Shown here in pieces: positions 7,573 through 13,980 of a stretch of DNA of 41,080 nt. The translations under genes were made by a program, and so were the position numbers. Location: NCBI GenBank assembly GCA_023150455.1, contig JAKLKW010000018.1, positions 1-41,080 on the forward strand. Reading direction: 5' to 3'. This stretch comes from Alphaproteobacteria bacterium (lineage in GTDB: Bacteria; Pseudomonadota; Alphaproteobacteria; JAEULC01). Position 1 is the first letter of the stretch. Every line of letters starts with the position of its first letter. The notes under the pieces are model-generated. The model saw only the letters and a program-made list of their open reading frames with translations, ran no database searches and was not told where the DNA came from.

Positions 7573-7827
7573 ATGGACACGACACGACGCAAAGGGGCGG
7601 AGGAAGCCCGCAACCAGCTGCCCGACCTGCTCGAAGCGGCCGAGCGTGGCCAGTCGACCATCATTACCCGACATGGGAAGCCGGTCGCTGCCTTGGTGCC
7701 GATCGCGGCCTATGGGGCGACGGTTCGTCAACAGCCGCTCTTGCCGCTTGCCGGGTCCGGTCGGGGGCTGTGGGGCAAGGACAGCGCCCGGACGATCCGG
7801 AAGCTGCGCGACGAATGGGAGCGGTAG
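7573..7827 (+). CDS. Phd/YefM-type antitoxin
   Basis: This 84-residue protein has RKGAEEARNQLPDLLEAAER, then TIITRHGKPVAALVPI, which is the Phd/YefM antitoxin core (roughly residues 5-48). The less conserved C-terminus, ending near ARTIRKLRDEWER, should wrap the toxin. GAGG lies seven bases before the ATG. The toxin gene begins 13 bases before this stop, in another frame, so the pair is translationally coupled. It starts 122 bases after the degenerate tRNA-Phe. Confidence 0.9.
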   Translation: MDTTRRKGAEEARNQLPDLLEAAERGQSTIITRHGKPVAALVPIAAYGATVRQQPLLPLAGSGRGLWGKDSARTIRKLRDEWER

Positions 7828-8240
7828 CAGTCGCCGATCTGCCGGATCAGGCGCTGCTACTCCTCGACTCGCCGCCGATCATCTACGTGCTGGAAGGCAA
7901 TCCAAAGCTCGCCAGACGGTTCAAGCCGCTGTTCGAGGCTCATGCCGCCGGCCGGGTGCGGTTCGCGGTCACCACGATCACGCTGGCGGAGACGCTGACC
8001 GGCGCGCTGCAAGCCGGTAACGAGGCGCTGGCACGACGCTATCGTGCCGTCCTGGATTCGTGGCAGATGGTGCCGCTCGACGCCGAGGTTGCCGAGCAGG
8101 CCGCGAGGCTCCGGGCCTCGCTTCGTCTCAAGCTGGCTGATGCCGTCCAGGCGGCCAGCGCGCTGTCGATCAACGCTGCCGCCCTGGTGACGCACGACCG
8201 CGATTTCTCGCGGGTCCGCGCACTCCGCGTCATTTCCTGA
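7815..8240 (+). CDS. PIN-domain (VapC-like) toxin
   Basis: The 141-residue PIN domain shows the acidic metal-binding set: D18 in LLLLDSPPIIYVLEG, E59 in TLAETL, D109 in KLADAVQAASAL, and the THDRDF motif near 127-131. Members are Mg2+-dependent endoribonucleases that cleave tRNA or rRNA. It overlaps the Phd-like antitoxin gene by 13 bases. Pairing of Phd/YefM with PIN is a common variant of VapBC. No truncation is seen, so the toxin looks active. Confidence 0.9.
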   Translation: MGAVAVADLPDQALLLLDSPPIIYVLEGNPKLARRFKPLFEAHAAGRVRFAVTTITLAETLTGALQAGNEALARRYRAVLDSWQMVPLDAEVAEQAARLRASLRLKLADAVQAASALSINAAALVTHDRDFSRVRALRVIS

Positions 8241-8256
8241 CAAGCGACGATTTCGC

Positions 8257-8688
8257 TCAATCCGCCGCGTCGGCTATCGCCAGCGTGATGCGCTTGCCGA
8301 CCGCCGCCAGCGCGCGCTCGAGCTGCTCGAGCTTCGAAGCGTGGCACAGGTCCAGCAGGCGGTCGATCTGCGCCAGGTGGCAATCCAATCGGCGCGCGAG
8401 CGCCGCGCGGCCGATCCCTTGAGCGCGCATCGCCTCGTAGAGGCCCAGCTTCGCCTGGCCCAGCGGTGATACCCGCACCATCACCTGCCCGCGCTTCAAT
8501 CGGCCCGGCTTCGGCAGCGGTTTGCGCTCATCGATATAGAGGGACAGCGCCGTTTCCAGCGCGTCGACGGCGTGTCGCAGCGCCTCGGCGCGACTGCCGC
8601 CGAAGGTGTGCGCGCCGCGCACGTCGGGAAAGACGATTGAAACCGAGCCGTTCTCGCGCTTGAGCACCGCAGGATAGGCGTATTGCAT
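8257..8688 (-). CDS. hicB: HicB antitoxin
   Basis: This 143-residue protein starts MQYAYPAVLKRENGSVSIVF, then FPDVRGAHTFGGSRAEALRHA, the degraded RNase H-like HicB fold. Its C-terminus (LGLYEAMRAQGIGRAALARR then HLAQIDRLLD) is a helix-turn-helix DNA-binding domain. HicB neutralises HicA and represses the operon. The gene begins two bases after the hicA stop. It converges on the PIN toxin gene, leaving only a 16-base gap. Confidence 0.92.
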   Translation of the reverse strand: MQYAYPAVLKRENGSVSIVFPDVRGAHTFGGSRAEALRHAVDALETALSLYIDERKPLPKPGRLKRGQVMVRVSPLGQAKLGLYEAMRAQGIGRAALARRLDCHLAQIDRLLDLCHASKLEQLERALAAVGKRITLAIADAAD

Positions 8689-8690
8689 CT

Positions 8691-8885
8691 TCAGCTCTCC
8701 AGATCGGCTCGAGTCAGGCCCAGTTCCTTCAGAACCGCGTGAAGCGTTCCGGTCGGCATGTCGCGGTTGTGCATCGGCAGGACCGTTTGGCGCCCGCCCA
8801 GGCGCACCTTGAGGTGCGATCCCTTGCCCGGCAGGAACCCCGCGCCCTTGCGGGCAAGAATGCGCTTGAGTTCGGCCGGTTTCAC
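8691..8885 (-). CDS. hicA: HicA mRNA interferase toxin
   Basis: HicA is a double-stranded RNA-binding-fold toxin that cleaves mRNA. The protein, 64 residues from the GTG start (KPAELKRILARKGAG), contains GKGSHLKVRLGGRQTVLP with the catalytic His, and LHAVLKELGLTRADLE at the C-terminus, a normal length for the family. An upstream in-frame TTG at 8912 would add nine residues translated from the operator and was rejected. hicA precedes hicB, the commonest order, with the operator directly before its start. Confidence 0.9.
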   Translation of the reverse strand: MKPAELKRILARKGAGFLPGKGSHLKVRLGGRQTVLPMHNRDMPTGTLHAVLKELGLTRADLES

Positions 8886-8909
8886 CGTAGGTGAACATAT
8901 ATGTTCACC
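8881..8909 (-). promoter_or_regulatory. Palindromic operator at the hicA start
   Basis: GGTGAACATATATGTTCACC at 8890-8909 is a perfect 20-bp palindrome. The half-site recurs as TTCACC at 8881-8886, giving a second palindrome TTCACC-GTA-GGTGAA (8881-8895). Three half-sites thus overlap the hicA start region, as expected for HicB or HicAB autorepression. Confidence 0.75.
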
Positions 8910-9011
8910 CAACTCCGATCAATCCTTGCGAGTTCACGCCGGCTCCGTTCTTGCCTGGCCCTGTGATCCACCCTACAGGCGGCACCGGCGCGCACTGGAA
9001 CGGGCACGCGT

Positions 9012-9042
9012 GGGGAAGCGGGGGATAGGGGGCTTCCCCCGC
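9012..9042 (-). terminator. GC-rich hairpin downstream of the 9099 gene
   Basis: GGGGAAGC (9012-9019) pairs with GCTTCCCC (9032-9039), and alternatively GCGGGGG (9018-9024) pairs with CCCCCGC (9036-9042). It separates the minus-strand membrane protein gene from hicA. No T-tract is present. Confidence 0.4.
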
Positions 9043-9098
9043 ACTGCGGCTCCGCAACTGGGCCTCAGAGACTTCCGGCGGGTGCCGTCTTCGCTCGG

Positions 9099-9443
9099 CT
9101 ATTTCCGAAGGCGGCCCATCGTCCATCGGACGGCGTAGCCGAGGACGAGCGCGCCAGCCGGAACGAGGACGCCGAGCAGCAGGTAGGGCACGGGAGAGAA
9201 CTCGCCGCTGGCCCCGGGCGTTCGGTCGCACCACGCGGGCGGCCGGGGATTCTCGGGCCGGCACTCCGGACGGGAGGCATAGACCCTGCTCAAGTCGAGC
9301 TCATGCCAGCGGTGAACGGCGCTCGCTGCCAGCACCAGGCACCAGAGCACGGAACACGTCGTCCACCATCGAAGAAAGCCGCGCCGCCTGGTCGCCGCGT
9401 TCGACTGCCGGCTTCGCTCGAGACGTGGGGCTTGGACCGCCAT
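9099..9443 (-). CDS. Two-helix membrane protein, unknown function
   Basis: From the ATG at 9443 the protein has 114 residues. A basic N-terminus (RLERSRQSNAATRRRGFLR) is followed by helix one (WWTTCSVLWCLVLAASAV), a loop of about 45 residues with two cysteines (PECRP and AWCDRT), and helix two (PYLLLGVLVPAGALVLGYAV) with a short basic tail. This suggests an inner-membrane protein with a periplasmic, possibly disulfide-bonded loop. The start is uncertain: AGGAGG directly abuts this ATG, and in-frame ATGs exist at 9482 and 9512. I do not recognise the family. Confidence 0.6.
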   Translation of the reverse strand: MAVQAPRLERSRQSNAATRRRGFLRWWTTCSVLWCLVLAASAVHRWHELDLSRVYASRPECRPENPRPPAWCDRTPGASGEFSPVPYLLLGVLVPAGALVLGYAVRWTMGRLRK

Positions 9444-9662
9444 CCTCCTCGGCCGCTCTCCCCGGAGGCTTTCGTCCGGCATGCCTTGCCGCAGATTGCA
9501 GAGCCTTACCACGCATCCGCCGGTCGCAACACGGCGACCCGCCGGTCGCGCGAAGCATGTTCTCCCTCAAGCACTTGACGCATGCCGCCACGGCCAGCGA
9601 CGGGAGTCTAAGGCGGCACGGGGTTTCTCGGTGATTCGCGAAACGCTGGCCGAAGTCCATTT

Positions 9663-10202
9663 CTACGCGCCCGGCAAGGCCTCGCACGGCACGACGACCA
9701 CGTCCAGGGGCGGCGGGATCCGGGTATCCTCCGCGTGCAGCCGGTCGAACTCGTAGATCGTGATGCCGAAGATGCCGTAGGGCTCCCCGGCGTTGTCGAC
9801 CAGCGGCAGGTTCAGCCGCTCCGCCCGCTTGTAGCGGCCTTGTCGAATCTGGCCCGCCAGGCGGCCATAGGCGATCGCCGGGCGGTGCAGGAGATCGAGC
9901 CAGCGGCGGCACAGGGTCGGCGCGTCGGCCCCGAACAGCTCTTCGATGAACTTTCCCCGGATGGAGAAGGTCCAGGCGTAGTTGATCTCCTCGCCCGCCA
10001 GCACGTTCTGGAAGCTCTGCCGCGCCGGCCGCCAGCGATAGATCCAGACATAGGGCAGGCAGGCCGCGATCGCGCCGGGGTTGATGTCGTCGCGGCGCGG
10101 CACCAGCCGTCCCTTCCGGCTCGCGAGCCAATGGGCGAAGACGTCGGCGACCTTCTTGTCGACGAACGTCGGCAGGGTTTGACTGGGCGCGGTCGCGGCC
10201 AT
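9663..10202 (-). CDS. PAS_5 domain protein
   Basis: This 179-residue protein resembles the PAS_5 family, abundant and usually multicopy in Rhodospirillales. It shows VFAHWLASRKGRLVPRRDDI, IAACLPYVWIYRW, then ERLNLPLVDNAGEPYGIFGI, with the PAS-like fold from about 25 to 165. It has no output domain, so it is probably a soluble sensor or adaptor. Function and ligand are not established. The ATG at 10202 has no clear Shine-Dalgarno sequence. Confidence 0.8.
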   Translation of the reverse strand: MAATAPSQTLPTFVDKKVADVFAHWLASRKGRLVPRRDDINPGAIAACLPYVWIYRWRPARQSFQNVLAGEEINYAWTFSIRGKFIEELFGADAPTLCRRWLDLLHRPAIAYGRLAGQIRQGRYKRAERLNLPLVDNAGEPYGIFGITIYEFDRLHAEDTRIPPPLDVVVVPCEALPGA

Positions 10203-10588
10203 GCCGGCGTGTCGGCCTATGCGGGAATTTTCACGGTCGTCACGGGCGATCGAGGGTGACTCAAGTTGGTCGGAGGCGCAATCGCGATCTGCCTCGCGGG
10301 GCGGTCGCGCCAGGCCCGCAATTCGCCGAGGAAGTGTCGCTCCAGGATGCTCGCAAGGCCGTCGGGAATGCCCGAATGCCGATCGCCAGACGGCTCAAGG
10401 CCGGACAGGACGCGGTCGCCTCCGGCGCGCGTCCGCGCGCATCCCGGGAACCGTTCTTTGCCCGGCAGCAACGCCGCGCCCGGCCGGCGTTAGCGATTCA
10501 TTAACCATACCCCTGCATTGTCCTGCATGAGGCCTGCGCTGGCGCGAAACCGGTGAGGCGGGCCGGCTACTTGGCAGGAGAGGACGCC
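10203..10588. other. Intergenic region without a recognisable gene
   Basis: About 386 bases separate the PAS_5 start from the small gene at 10589. Open frames here have no family resemblance. The right end is AT-richer than its surroundings and holds the CtrA-like box at 10490-10508. A repeated CCTGCAT occurs at 10513 and 10522, near the likely promoter of the small gene. Confidence 0.5.
10490..10508 (+). promoter_or_regulatory. CtrA-like box upstream of the 44-aa gene
   Basis: TTAG-N7-TTAACCAT differs at one position from the alphaproteobacterial CtrA consensus TTAA-N7-TTAAC. It lies about 80 bases before the ATG at 10589. Confidence 0.4.
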
Positions 10589-10723
10589 ATGGTCGAGTCC
10601 AGTCGCGCATCCGCCACGTTCGAAGCGGGCCGCTGGTCGCAGCGCCGGACCTTCGCCTTCGTGCTCGCGTCCTCCGTCGGGCTGTGGACGCTCGTCGGCT
10701 TCGCCGTGCTCGCGGTGCTGTAG
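10589..10723 (+). CDS. Small membrane protein, 44 aa
   Basis: The ORF encodes a soluble, slightly basic N-terminus (VESSRASATFEAGRWSQRR) and one membrane helix (TFAFVLASSVGLWTLVGFAV to the end). GGAGAGG lies five bases before the ATG, a strong ribosome-binding site. A CtrA-like box is located about 80 bases upstream. The compact design and clear translation signals make it likely to be real, though I recognise no family. It precedes ridA by 146 bases on the same strand. Confidence 0.6.
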   Translation: MVESSRASATFEAGRWSQRRTFAFVLASSVGLWTLVGFAVLAVL

Positions 10724-10869
10724 CCGGCCGCCCGGAAGGGCGCGCTGCCGCCCGCTTGTCCCCAGATCATCGCGGTCGATCGGAGACGGCGGATCGGGCG
10801 CGGGCAGCAGCAATCGAAGAGGCGTTCGCTAGAATACCGGCTCCCCATCGCTTCACCGCGGGAGTCGCC

Positions 10870-11259
10870 ATGCCGCCCAAATTCCATGTCCTCGACGGGT
10901 TTCCCAGGTCGATGTCGCCCAGCAGCCACGCCGCCGAGGCCGACGGGTTCGTCTTCCTGACCGGCCAGTTCGGCCGTGACCTGGACCATCCCGATGCGCC
11001 GCTGCCCGAGGGGATCGAGGCGCAGACCGACCGCACGCTCAGGAACATGGCGCGCGTGCTCGCCGCCCTGGGATTGACGCTGGCCGACGTCGTGAGCGTC
11101 CGGGTGTTCCTCACCCGCTTCAAGCGCGACTACGACGCCATGAACGCCGTCTACGCCCGGTACTTTTCCGGCCCGGGACGTCCGGTGCGCACCTGCGTCG
11201 GCGTCACCGACCTCGTCCGGGACGCGCTGATCGAGATCGACTGCATCGCGACGCGCTGA
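10870..11259 (+). CDS. RidA family enamine/imine deaminase
   Basis: The 129-residue protein is typical for the RidA/YjgF/YER057c/UK114 family: FVFLTGQFGRD, TLRNMARVLAALGLTLADVV, VRVFLTRF and a C-terminal RTCVGVTDLVRDALIEIDCI. RidA proteins hydrolyse reactive 2-aminoacrylate and other imines made by PLP enzymes. The Arg that binds substrate carboxylate in RidA corresponds to the R of GRPVRTCVGV. It lies upstream of a PLP-dependent aminotransferase, and a diaminopropionate ammonia-lyase, which makes 2-aminoacrylate, is 8.5 kb away. GGGAG lies eight bases before the ATG. Confidence 0.9.
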   Translation: MPPKFHVLDGFPRSMSPSSHAAEADGFVFLTGQFGRDLDHPDAPLPEGIEAQTDRTLRNMARVLAALGLTLADVVSVRVFLTRFKRDYDAMNAVYARYFSGPGRPVRTCVGVTDLVRDALIEIDCIATR

Positions 11260-11378
11260 CCGACGCCGTGCGGGTCGGTCGGTTGACGCAGGTCAAGGCG
11301 GCGCACGCCGAGGGAATCGCGATCCGGCAGCGCCAGCGGCCGCACCTGCAATGCACGCGGAAGCGGGACGGCGCGCAG

Positions 11379-11528
11379 ATGAAGGCAGTGAAAGCGCTCG
11401 ACAGGAAGCCTGCCCGGGCCGGTGTCGCCGGCACGGGCGGACCGCCGGAAATGAAGGTGGCGGCCAAGCCGTCCCGGGCGAAGCCGGCGGCGGCCAAGGC
11501 GACGACCGAAAGGCCTGGCGCCGACTAG
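11379..11528 (+). CDS. Doubtful Lys/Ala/Pro-rich small ORF, 49 aa
   Basis: The frame encodes a low-complexity basic peptide with KPAR, KPSRAKPAAAKATTE. It could be a disordered, histone H1-like nucleic-acid-binding peptide, or a chance open frame. There is no convincing ribosome-binding site. It occupies most of the 373-base gap between ridA and the aminotransferase gene, which otherwise contains nothing I recognise. Confidence 0.22.
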   Translation: MKAVKALDRKPARAGVAGTGGPPEMKVAAKPSRAKPAAAKATTERPGAD

Positions 11529-11632
11529 AAGGCCGCCGCAAGGGCACGGCGCGAACAGGCATGGATTGCGCGCGCCGTGCGTGCCAGCATGGCGCAAGCC
11601 GTTCCAGCGCCATTCGAAGGGGGACCACAGCC

Positions 11633-12919
11633 ATGGAAATCCAGACCGCCTCGCGACCCGAAGCCGAGATCGTCGCCGCGGCCCGGCGCGTGCTGCCGGG
11701 CGGCACGTTCGGCAACATGCCGGCGGAGGTCGTGATCAGGGAAGGCAAGGGCGGGCGCGTGTGGGACGAGGGCGGCCGCGAGTACGTCGACTTCCTGCTG
11801 GGCTCGGGGCCGATGTTCGTCGGCCATGCCCATCCCGAGGTGACGGCGGCGGTCGAGGAGCAGCTGCCGCTCGGCACCACGTTCTTCGCCAACAACCGCC
11901 ACGGCATCGCGCTCGCCGAGGCGATCGTCGCCGCGGTGCCCTGCGCCGAGCAGGTGCGCTTCGTCTGCTCGGGCACCGAGGCGGACCTCTACGCCATGCG
12001 GGCGGCGCGCGCCTTCCGCAAGCGCGACAAGATCCTGAAGTTCGAGGGCGGCTACCACGGCATGAGCGACTATGCGCTGATGTCGCTCGCGCCCAGGAAG
12101 CCCGGCAACTTCCCGCGGCCGATCCCCGACTCGGCGGGCATTCCCAAGTCCGTCCAGGACGAGATGGTGATCTCGGCCTTCAACGACGCCGACATGACCG
12201 AAGGCCTGATCAAGGAATACAAGGACGAGCTGGCCGGCGTGATCGTCGAGCCGTTCCAGCGGCTGATCCCGCCCAAGCCCGGCTTCCTGCAGGCGCTGCG
12301 CCGCATGACGGCCGAGCACGGCATCCCGCTGATCTTCGACGAGGTCGTCACCGGCTTCCGCTTCGCCTATGGCGGCGCGCAGGAGTACTACGGCGTCACG
12401 CCCGATCTCTGCACGCTCGGCAAGATCATCGGCGGCGGCTACGCGCTCGCCGCGGTCGCCGGCCGCGCCGACATCATGGCCCATTTCGACCGCCAGGCCG
12501 TGGAGGACGAGGACTTCCTGATGCAGATCGGCACGCTGTCCGGCAATCCGGTGGCCGCCGTCGCCGGCCTCGCCACGCTCGAGGTGCTGAAGCGGCCGGG
12601 CGCCTACGAGAAGGTGTTCGCCACGGGACGCGCGCTGATGAAGGGGCTGTCGGACCTCGTCAAGCGGGCGGGGCTGAAGGCGCAGGTGATCGGCGAGCCG
12701 CCGCTGTTCGACATCTACTTCACGGCCGAGCCGATCCGCGACTACCGCGACACGCTGAAGGCGGACAAGACCATGGCCGCGAAGTTCAACCAGCTCATTC
12801 GCGCCAAGGGCCTCCTGAAGGGCGAGACGAAATACTACGTGAGCCTCGCCCACGACCAGGCCGACATCGACCACACGATCGCCGCCTGGGCCGAGGCGAT
12901 CGCGGAGATGAAGACGTAG
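11633..12919 (+). CDS. Class III (GSA-type) PLP aminotransferase
   Basis: This 428-residue enzyme belongs to the fold-type I, class III aminotransferases and is closest in style to glutamate-1-semialdehyde aminomutase. Visible motifs are FLLGSGPMFVGHAHP at 55-69, CSGTEADLYAMRAAR at 112-126, FEGGYHG at 137-143, DEVVTGFR at 236-243 and the PLP lysine K264 in TLGKIIGGG. Substrate cannot be assigned. It is unlikely to be HemL itself because the N- and C-terminal sequences differ and there is no heme context. GAAGGGGGA precedes the ATG. RidA upstream may handle its imine by-products. Confidence 0.88.
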   Translation: MEIQTASRPEAEIVAAARRVLPGGTFGNMPAEVVIREGKGGRVWDEGGREYVDFLLGSGPMFVGHAHPEVTAAVEEQLPLGTTFFANNRHGIALAEAIVAAVPCAEQVRFVCSGTEADLYAMRAARAFRKRDKILKFEGGYHGMSDYALMSLAPRKPGNFPRPIPDSAGIPKSVQDEMVISAFNDADMTEGLIKEYKDELAGVIVEPFQRLIPPKPGFLQALRRMTAEHGIPLIFDEVVTGFRFAYGGAQEYYGVTPDLCTLGKIIGGGYALAAVAGRADIMAHFDRQAVEDEDFLMQIGTLSGNPVAAVAGLATLEVLKRPGAYEKVFATGRALMKGLSDLVKRAGLKAQVIGEPPLFDIYFTAEPIRDYRDTLKADKTMAAKFNQLIRAKGLLKGETKYYVSLAHDQADIDHTIAAWAEAIAEMKT

Positions 12920-13005
12920 CCTGGCCCGGCTTCTCCTTGCCGCGCGGGCCGCGCCGCGCTATCGAGGGTCGAGGCGCGACGCTTGACCAGCTTGCGAGGT
13001 CACGA

Positions 13006-13356
13006 GTGGTGCAAGACCCTTCAGCCGGTCCGGAACCGGACACCGGCAGCGGCAAGGAGCGGCGGCGGCACCGGCGCTTCAGCGTGTCCTGGGCCGGCAA
13101 GATACTCGGCATGGTGCCGACGGAATGCGTGGTCCTCAACATCTCGGCCGGCGGGCTCAAGCTGCGGCTGCCGCGCGAGACCCGGCTGCCCGACCGGTTC
13201 GTGATCGCGCTGCCGCCGCGCGGGCAGTTCGCGGCCGAGCTCCTGAGCCTCGAAGGCCGCATCGCGCGGGTCAGGCTGCTGGCCGACGAGCAGGCGGTGG
13301 CCAAGGCCGTCGCCGACGCCCTGCCGACCGCGCTATTCCTGGAACGGAGCTCCTGA
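13006..13356 (+). CDS. PilZ domain protein
   Basis: The 116-residue protein is a single PilZ domain with the c-di-GMP-binding signature: RRRHRRFSV (RxxxR) near residues 19-27 and NISAGGLKL (the D/N-x-S-x-x-G motif) near 44-52. The start is a GTG with GAGG six bases upstream; the following codon is also GTG. As a stand-alone PilZ it probably acts as a c-di-GMP effector adaptor for motility, polysaccharide or attachment. It lies 86 bases after the aminotransferase and converges on the SET gene. Confidence 0.87.
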   Translation: MVQDPSAGPEPDTGSGKERRRHRRFSVSWAGKILGMVPTECVVLNISAGGLKLRLPRETRLPDRFVIALPPRGQFAAELLSLEGRIARVRLLADEQAVAKAVADALPTALFLERSS

Positions 13357-13359
13357 GGC

Positions 13360-13377
13360 CCGACGCGGGCGCGTCGG
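13360..13377. terminator. Bidirectional hairpin between PilZ and SET genes
   Basis: CCGACGCG (13360-13367) pairs with CGCGTCGG (13370-13377). It lies in the 28-base gap between converging genes and could terminate both. Confidence 0.55.
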
Positions 13378-13384
13378 ACCCGCA

Positions 13385-13798
13385 TTACATCGAGTTGTCG
13401 ACCGCGTCGTCGAGCTTGCGATAGTCGATGGTCAGCTCCTCGCCCGCGGCGATGTCGCGCAGCGCGAGGTAGTTGTTGCCGCCGTCGCGCGAGGCGAGGT
13501 TGGGCGCGTCGCTGTGGTTCAGGTACCAGCCGACCGACATGCGCCGGAAGTCGAGCGGGCACCAGTACCCGTCCGCCGATTCGATGCAGTAGCGCTTGTG
13601 CAGCGGCACCAGCTCGGGCGGCACCTCCGCGGCGCCGACGAAGCGCACGTCCTCGTCGTCCCACAGGTTCTTGACGATCTGCCCCGCCCGGATCGGCGCC
13701 AGGGTGAAGCAGCCGACGCCCTCGATCGTCGAAGGACGCAGCACGATGATGGCGGACGAAATGCCCGTATCCGCGCCGTCCAGTGCGTCGCGCTGCAT
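13385..13798 (-). CDS. SET domain protein
   Basis: This 137-residue protein is a compact SET domain. It contains STIEGVGCFTLAPIRAGQIV (residues 23-42), the SAM/pseudoknot motif YLNHSDAPN at 92-100, and GEELTIDY at 119-126 with the catalytic-site Tyr. Such bacterial proteins are candidate protein-lysine methyltransferases; the target is unknown. The usual C-terminal post-SET cysteines are absent. GAGGAAG lies seven bases upstream of the ATG. It reads in the same direction as, and downstream of, the glycosyltransferase operon, with the long inverted repeat between. Confidence 0.87.
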   Translation of the reverse strand: MQRDALDGADTGISSAIIVLRPSTIEGVGCFTLAPIRAGQIVKNLWDDEDVRFVGAAEVPPELVPLHKRYCIESADGYWCPLDFRRMSVGWYLNHSDAPNLASRDGGNNYLALRDIAAGEELTIDYRKLDDAVDNSM

Positions 13799-13901
13799 GC
13801 CCGCTTCCTCAGCCGATCCCGGCCTCCTGCATAGCGCCTGGCGCGGCCGCCGTCACGTCCGCGCGCGAGCGGGAAGGGGCGCCGGCGGCAGCGTCGCCGC
13901 T

Positions 13902-13980
13902 CTAGTACCAACTTTCAGAAATGGCTGATACGGAAATGCTAGGGAAACTCGAATCAGCCATTTCTGAAAGTTGGTACTAG
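13902..13980. repeat. 28-bp perfect inverted repeat with 23-base loop
   Basis: Arm 13902-13929 (begins CTAGTACCAACTTTCAG) is perfectly complementary to 13953-13980. The arms are about half AT, unlike the GC-rich surroundings, which suggests a separate origin such as a REP or MITE-like element. The TAG stop of the 912-residue gene lies inside the right arm (13977-13979), so the element also serves as its 3' end and possibly its terminator. Confidence 0.9.

Noticed and set aside
7334-7585. Minus-strand ORF with the same RNRASDT-type text
   Set aside because: Antisense of the degenerate tRNA-Phe copy, so it is the same artefact.
10217-10471. 84-codon minus-strand open frame in the 10203-10588 gap
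   Set aside because: It has no family resemblance, no good start and GC-driven composition, so I left the gap without a gene.
13596-13928. Open frames ending in LVPTFRNG at the inverted repeat
   Set aside because: The ending comes from reading into an arm of the 28-bp palindrome, and the frames themselves are antisense to the SET gene.
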